DNA from: Actinomadura alba
GTDB lineage: Bacteria > Actinomycetota > Actinomycetes > Streptosporangiales > Streptosporangiaceae
Length of the DNA stretch: 64,000 nucleotides
Direction: 5' to 3'
Assembly (NCBI RefSeq): GCF_014323705.1
Contig: NZ_JABVEC010000002.1
Location: 124,001 to 188,000 of the forward strand
Both the position numbers and the translations under genes were made by a program. Of the stretch, positions 61,457 through 64,000 are shown piece by piece. Numbering within the stretch: position 1 is the stretch's first letter; each line of letters opens with the position of its first letter. The notes beneath the pieces were generated by a model. It was not told the DNA's origin, ran no database searches, and saw only the letters and a program-made list of their open reading frames with translations.

Positions 61457-62308
61457 GTGACTGCACAGATCCTGGACGGCAAGGCGACCGCGGCGGCGAT
61501 CCGCACGGAGTTGAAGCAGCGGGTCGCGGCGCTGCGCGAGCGCGGCGTCGTGCCCGGCCTGGGCACGATCCTGGTCGGCGACGACCCGGGCAGCCGCGCC
61601 TATGTCCGCGGGAAGCATCGGGACTGTGCCGAGGTCGGCATCGAGTCGATCAAGCGCGAGCTGCCCGGGACCGCGACCCAGGAAGAGGTCGAGGCGGTGG
61701 TCGACGAGCTCAACGCCGACCCCCGCTGCACCGGCTACATCGTGCAGTTGCCGCTTCCGCAGGGGCTCGACGAGCAGGCGGTGCTCGAGCGGATGGACCC
61801 GGACAAGGACGCCGACGGGCTGCATCCCACCAACCTGGGCCGGCTGGTCCTGATGAAGGACGGGACGCTGCCGGGCACACCGCGCGGCATCGTCGAACTG
61901 CTCGCCCGCCATGACGTGCCGCTGCGCGGCGCCGAGGTGACGGTGATCGGGCGGGGCGTGACGGTGGGCCGGCCGCTCGGGCTGCTGCTCACCCGCCGGT
62001 CCGAGAACGCGACCGTCACGCTGTGCCATACCGGCACCAAGGACCTGGCGGCGCACACCCGGCACGCCGACATCGTGGTGGCCGCCGCCGGCGTCCCCGG
62101 CCTGCTCACGGCCGGCATGGTCAAGCCGGGCGCCGCCGTGCTCGACGTCGGCATCACCCGCACCGAGGCCGGGCTCGTCGGCGACGTCGCCCCGGCCGTT
62201 CACGAGGTGGCGGGCTGGATCGCCCCCATGCCGGGCGGGGTCGGCCCGATGACGCGTGCCATGCTGCTCGTCAACGTCGTCGAGATCGCCGAAGCCGCCG
62301 CCGGCTGA
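61457..62308 (+). CDS. folD: Bifunctional methylene-THF dehydrogenase / methenyl-THF cyclohydrolase
   Basis: The 283-residue enzyme interconverts methylene-THF and 10-formyl-THF and supplies the formyl donor for PurN and PurH. Catalytic Y49-x3-K53 is in [12 protein letters not shown]. Other family segments are [34 protein letters not shown], the NADP site [19 protein letters not shown] and [22 protein letters not shown] 61457 has no ribosome site and may be leaderless. The gene ends 42 bases before the convergent FHA regulator. Confidence 0.96.
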   Translation: MTAQILDGKATAAAIRTELKQRVAALRERGVVPGLGTILVGDDPGSRAYVRGKHRDCAEVGIESIKRELPGTATQEEVEAVVDELNADPRCTGYIVQLPLPQGLDEQAVLERMDPDKDADGLHPTNLGRLVLMKDGTLPGTPRGIVELLARHDVPLRGAEVTVIGRGVTVGRPLGLLLTRRSENATVTLCHTGTKDLAAHTRHADIVVAAAGVPGLLTAGMVKPGAAVLDVGITRTEAGLVGDVAPAVHEVAGWIAPMPGGVGPMTRAMLLVNVVEIAEAAAG

Positions 62309-62350
62309 CGGCCCTCGGGGGACCGTCGGCCGGCGGCGGGCCTCAGGCGA

Positions 62351-63064
62351 TCAGCTGGCCCGCCGGCCCGCTTCGGTCGCCGGGCGGCCGACTGGATTGC
62401 CGTGGCCCGGCGGTGCCCCGGGCCGGCGCACTTCGCCGGTGGTGCGGCCGTCGACCGGGCCTCTGGTCTGCTGGGGCACGTGCACGGGCGGCAGCGGCCG
62501 TACGAGCCCCATCGCGATCACCTCGTTGGCGAGCCGGGTGCGCCGGTTGACGCCCTCGGGAATCCGGAACTTCTGGTAGAGCCGGAGCAGATGCTGCTTC
62601 ACCGCCGCTTCGGTGACGACGAGGTCGCCGGCGATCTCACGGGCCGTCGCCGGGGCGACGAACGCCTCATCGGACAGGGCAGGGCGGCACAGCGAGGTGA
62701 GCACGTCGACCTCGCGCCGGGTCAGCTCGGGCGCGACCGCGCGCCGCAGCTCGACGTCGGGATCGACCTCCTCACGTGGGATGCCACCCATCCGGCACCG
62801 TGCTGTGCCGAAACTCACGACGTCGCCGTCCTCCAAGACGCGGCGGGCGATCGGGCGCCCGTTCACCCGGGTGCCGTTGCGCGACAATCCCATGTCGACG
62901 ACGTACACGTACGGGCCGCGCCGAACGATCTCGGCGTGAAAGCGGGACACACTCGGGTCGTCGAGACGAACGTCGACTCCTCGGCCACGACCGACCGTCG
63001 TGACGTCGGGGCGCAACGCAATCACCATGCCGCTGTCCTCGATCCGTATGAACGGCCCCTCCAC
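62351..63064 (-). CDS. FHA-domain transcription regulator with LuxR-type helix-turn-helix
   Basis: The 237-residue protein joins an N-terminal FHA domain (about 20-90: VTTVGRGRGVDVRLDDPSVS, RFHAEI, LSRNGTRVNGRPI) to a C-terminal LuxR/GerE-like helix-turn-helix (ELTRREVDVLTSL, TAREIAGDLVVTEAAVKQHL, LRLYQKFRI). FHA domains bind phosphothreonine, so a Ser/Thr kinase may control it. The last 45 residues (PQQTRGPVDGRTTGEVRRPG) are Gly/Arg/Pro-rich. GTG 63064 has GGGAGGAG upstream. It is divergent from the citrate synthase gene. Its target could be that gene; this is inference. Confidence 0.85.
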   Translation of the reverse strand: MEGPFIRIEDSGMVIALRPDVTTVGRGRGVDVRLDDPSVSRFHAEIVRRGPYVYVVDMGLSRNGTRVNGRPIARRVLEDGDVVSFGTARCRMGGIPREEVDPDVELRRAVAPELTRREVDVLTSLCRPALSDEAFVAPATAREIAGDLVVTEAAVKQHLLRLYQKFRIPEGVNRRTRLANEVIAMGLVRPLPPVHVPQQTRGPVDGRTTGEVRRPGAPPGHGNPVGRPATEAGRRAS

Positions 63065-63127
63065 GGCACTCCTCCCAGCTAGTTAGCGACCCCTGTCTGG
63101 CGGGTTACCCGAAGGAGTCATGGTCAC

Positions 63128-63145
63128 ACCCACCTACTGGTGGGT
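63128..63145. promoter_or_regulatory. Palindrome ACCCACC-tact-GGTGGGT between divergent genes
   Basis: A perfect 7-bp inverted repeat with a 4-base centre lies between the FHA-LuxR regulator and the citrate synthase gene. It could be an operator for either promoter or a small hairpin in the untranslated RNA. Confidence 0.45.
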
Positions 63146-63251
63146 AGCACCGAGGACACAGGGCATTTCGGGCGTTGGGTCGGGATCCCACTAGACTCTT
63201 TCGTTGTCAGCGGGTGTGTCAGCGGGTGATCGGCGGGAAAGGAACTCGCGC

Positions 63252-64000
63252 ATGGCCCCCAGACCTTCGAAGGGCCTCGCCGATGTCGTGGCCGCCTCGA
63301 CGGCGGTGAGCGACATCGACGGGCAGGCCGGCCGGCTGTTCTACCGTGGCTACGACATCCACGACCTCGCCGGCAAGATCAACTTTGCCGAGTGCGTGCA
63401 TCTGCTCCAGCGCGGAACGCTGCCGACGCGGGGCGAGCTCGCGGGGCTGACCGGCGAACTGGCCGCCGGACGCGAGCTGACCCCGCTGGTGCGGCGCAAC
63501 ATCGAACCGGTCGCGCGGGTCCAGTCGCCGATGGAGGCGCTGCGCAGTTACGTCTCGCTCGCGTCCGGCGAGGATCCGGACAAGGACTCGGGCTCGCCGG
63601 AGGCCAACCTGCGCAAGGCGGCCCGGCTCACCGCCCAGCAGCCCGTGCTCGTGGCCCGCTACCACGCGGCCCGGCGGGGCGTCACCGCCCCGGATCCGGA
63701 CCCCGAGCTCGGCATCGCGGGGAACTTCCTTCTGCAGATCACCGGGGAGCGGCCCTCGCCACGCCAGGCCGACATACTCGACGAGTGCCTGGTGCTGCAC
63801 GCCGACCACACCATGAACGCGTCGACGTTCGCGGCACGCGTGTGCGCCGCGACGCTCTCGGACATGCACTCCGCCGTCTGCGCCGCCATCGGCGCGCTCA
63901 AGGGCACCTTGCACGGCGGCGCCAACGAACAGGTCATGCGCACTTTCCAGGCCATCGGTACCGTGGCCGACGTGGACCGGACCGTGCACGAGAAGCTGGC
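63252..64000 (+). CDS. Citrate synthase, N-terminal part (3' end outside the window)
   Basis: ATG 63252, with AAAGGAA about 8 bases upstream, starts a frame that runs off the window after 249 codons (MAPRPSKGLADVVAASTAVS). Family segments are DIDGQAGRLFYRGYDIHDLA, LADHTMNASTF-type LHADHTMNASTFAAR with an active-site His, and GALKGTLHGGANEQVM with the second His. It condenses acetyl-CoA and oxaloacetate, entering the TCA cycle with SucCD. It is the short bacterial type (GltA2/CitA-like or methylcitrate synthase-like); substrate preference cannot be decided from the N-terminal part. Confidence 0.93.
   Translation, partial: MAPRPSKGLADVVAASTAVSDIDGQAGRLFYRGYDIHDLAGKINFAECVHLLQRGTLPTRGELAGLTGELAAGRELTPLVRRNIEPVARVQSPMEALRSYVSLASGEDPDKDSGSPEANLRKAARLTAQQPVLVARYHAARRGVTAPDPDPELGIAGNFLLQITGERPSPRQADILDECLVLHADHTMNASTFAARVCAATLSDMHSAVCAAIGALKGTLHGGANEQVMRTFQAIGTVADVDRTVHEKL

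Overview
The window is chromosomal DNA from a high-GC actinobacterium. Reading frames have strongly G/C-biased third positions, GTG and TTG starts are common, and stop and start codons often overlap (ATGA, GTGA, TGATG). The right end carries a gene order known from Streptomyces and related actinomycetes: pcrA - icmB - sucC - sucD - DUF6350 - purN - purH - folD - citrate synthase. XRE/DUF397, DUF6879, DUF222-HNH, PspC and form II cox genes would fit the Streptosporangiales, but the order cannot be proven from the sequence. No tRNA, rRNA or CRISPR array was seen.

Left part (1-16.4 kb): the end of glpD; a minus-strand operon gabD2 - GMC oxidoreductase - AlkD-like gene with paired palindromes at its promoter; a secreted M43 metalloprotease; guaA; a CoxG-like gene; a possible lipid/glycan trio (GT-C glycosyltransferase, methyltransferase, CDP-alcohol phosphatidyltransferase); and a coupled coxS-coxL-coxM operon of the form II type (AYRGAGR active-site loop).

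Middle (16.4-34.9 kb): a decayed stretch; a DUF222-HNH gene; an ECF41 sigma factor with its epimerase partner and a recognisable promoter; PhoD; a cysteine dioxygenase-like cupin preceded by a Cys-rich leader peptide whose Cys codons can pair with the cupin Shine-Dalgarno sequence; a PspC/Lia-type envelope stress cluster; a beta-propeller lipoprotein split by a frameshift; an arsR-ybaK fragment facing a marR-MFS operon across twin palindromes; and a nucleoside hydrolase whose 3' end is duplicated nearby.

Accessory part (34.9-49.1 kb): a large secreted Cys-pair repeat protein; a dhaKLM dihydroxyacetone kinase set interrupted by an opposite-strand secreted protein gene; then a mosaic of small actinobacterial orphan genes (DUF1963, XRE-DUF397, HicAB, DUF6879, an APH-like kinase) mixed with remnants (an IS200/IS605-like end, truncated Rpn-like and aldo/keto reductase genes, a dhaM 3' fragment).

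Right part (49.1-64 kb): the conserved housekeeping segment listed above, with a GH15-like lipoprotein or secreted enzyme, a five-unit tandem repeat, a 53-residue membrane protein gene, and a divergent FHA-LuxR regulator next to a citrate synthase cut by the window edge.
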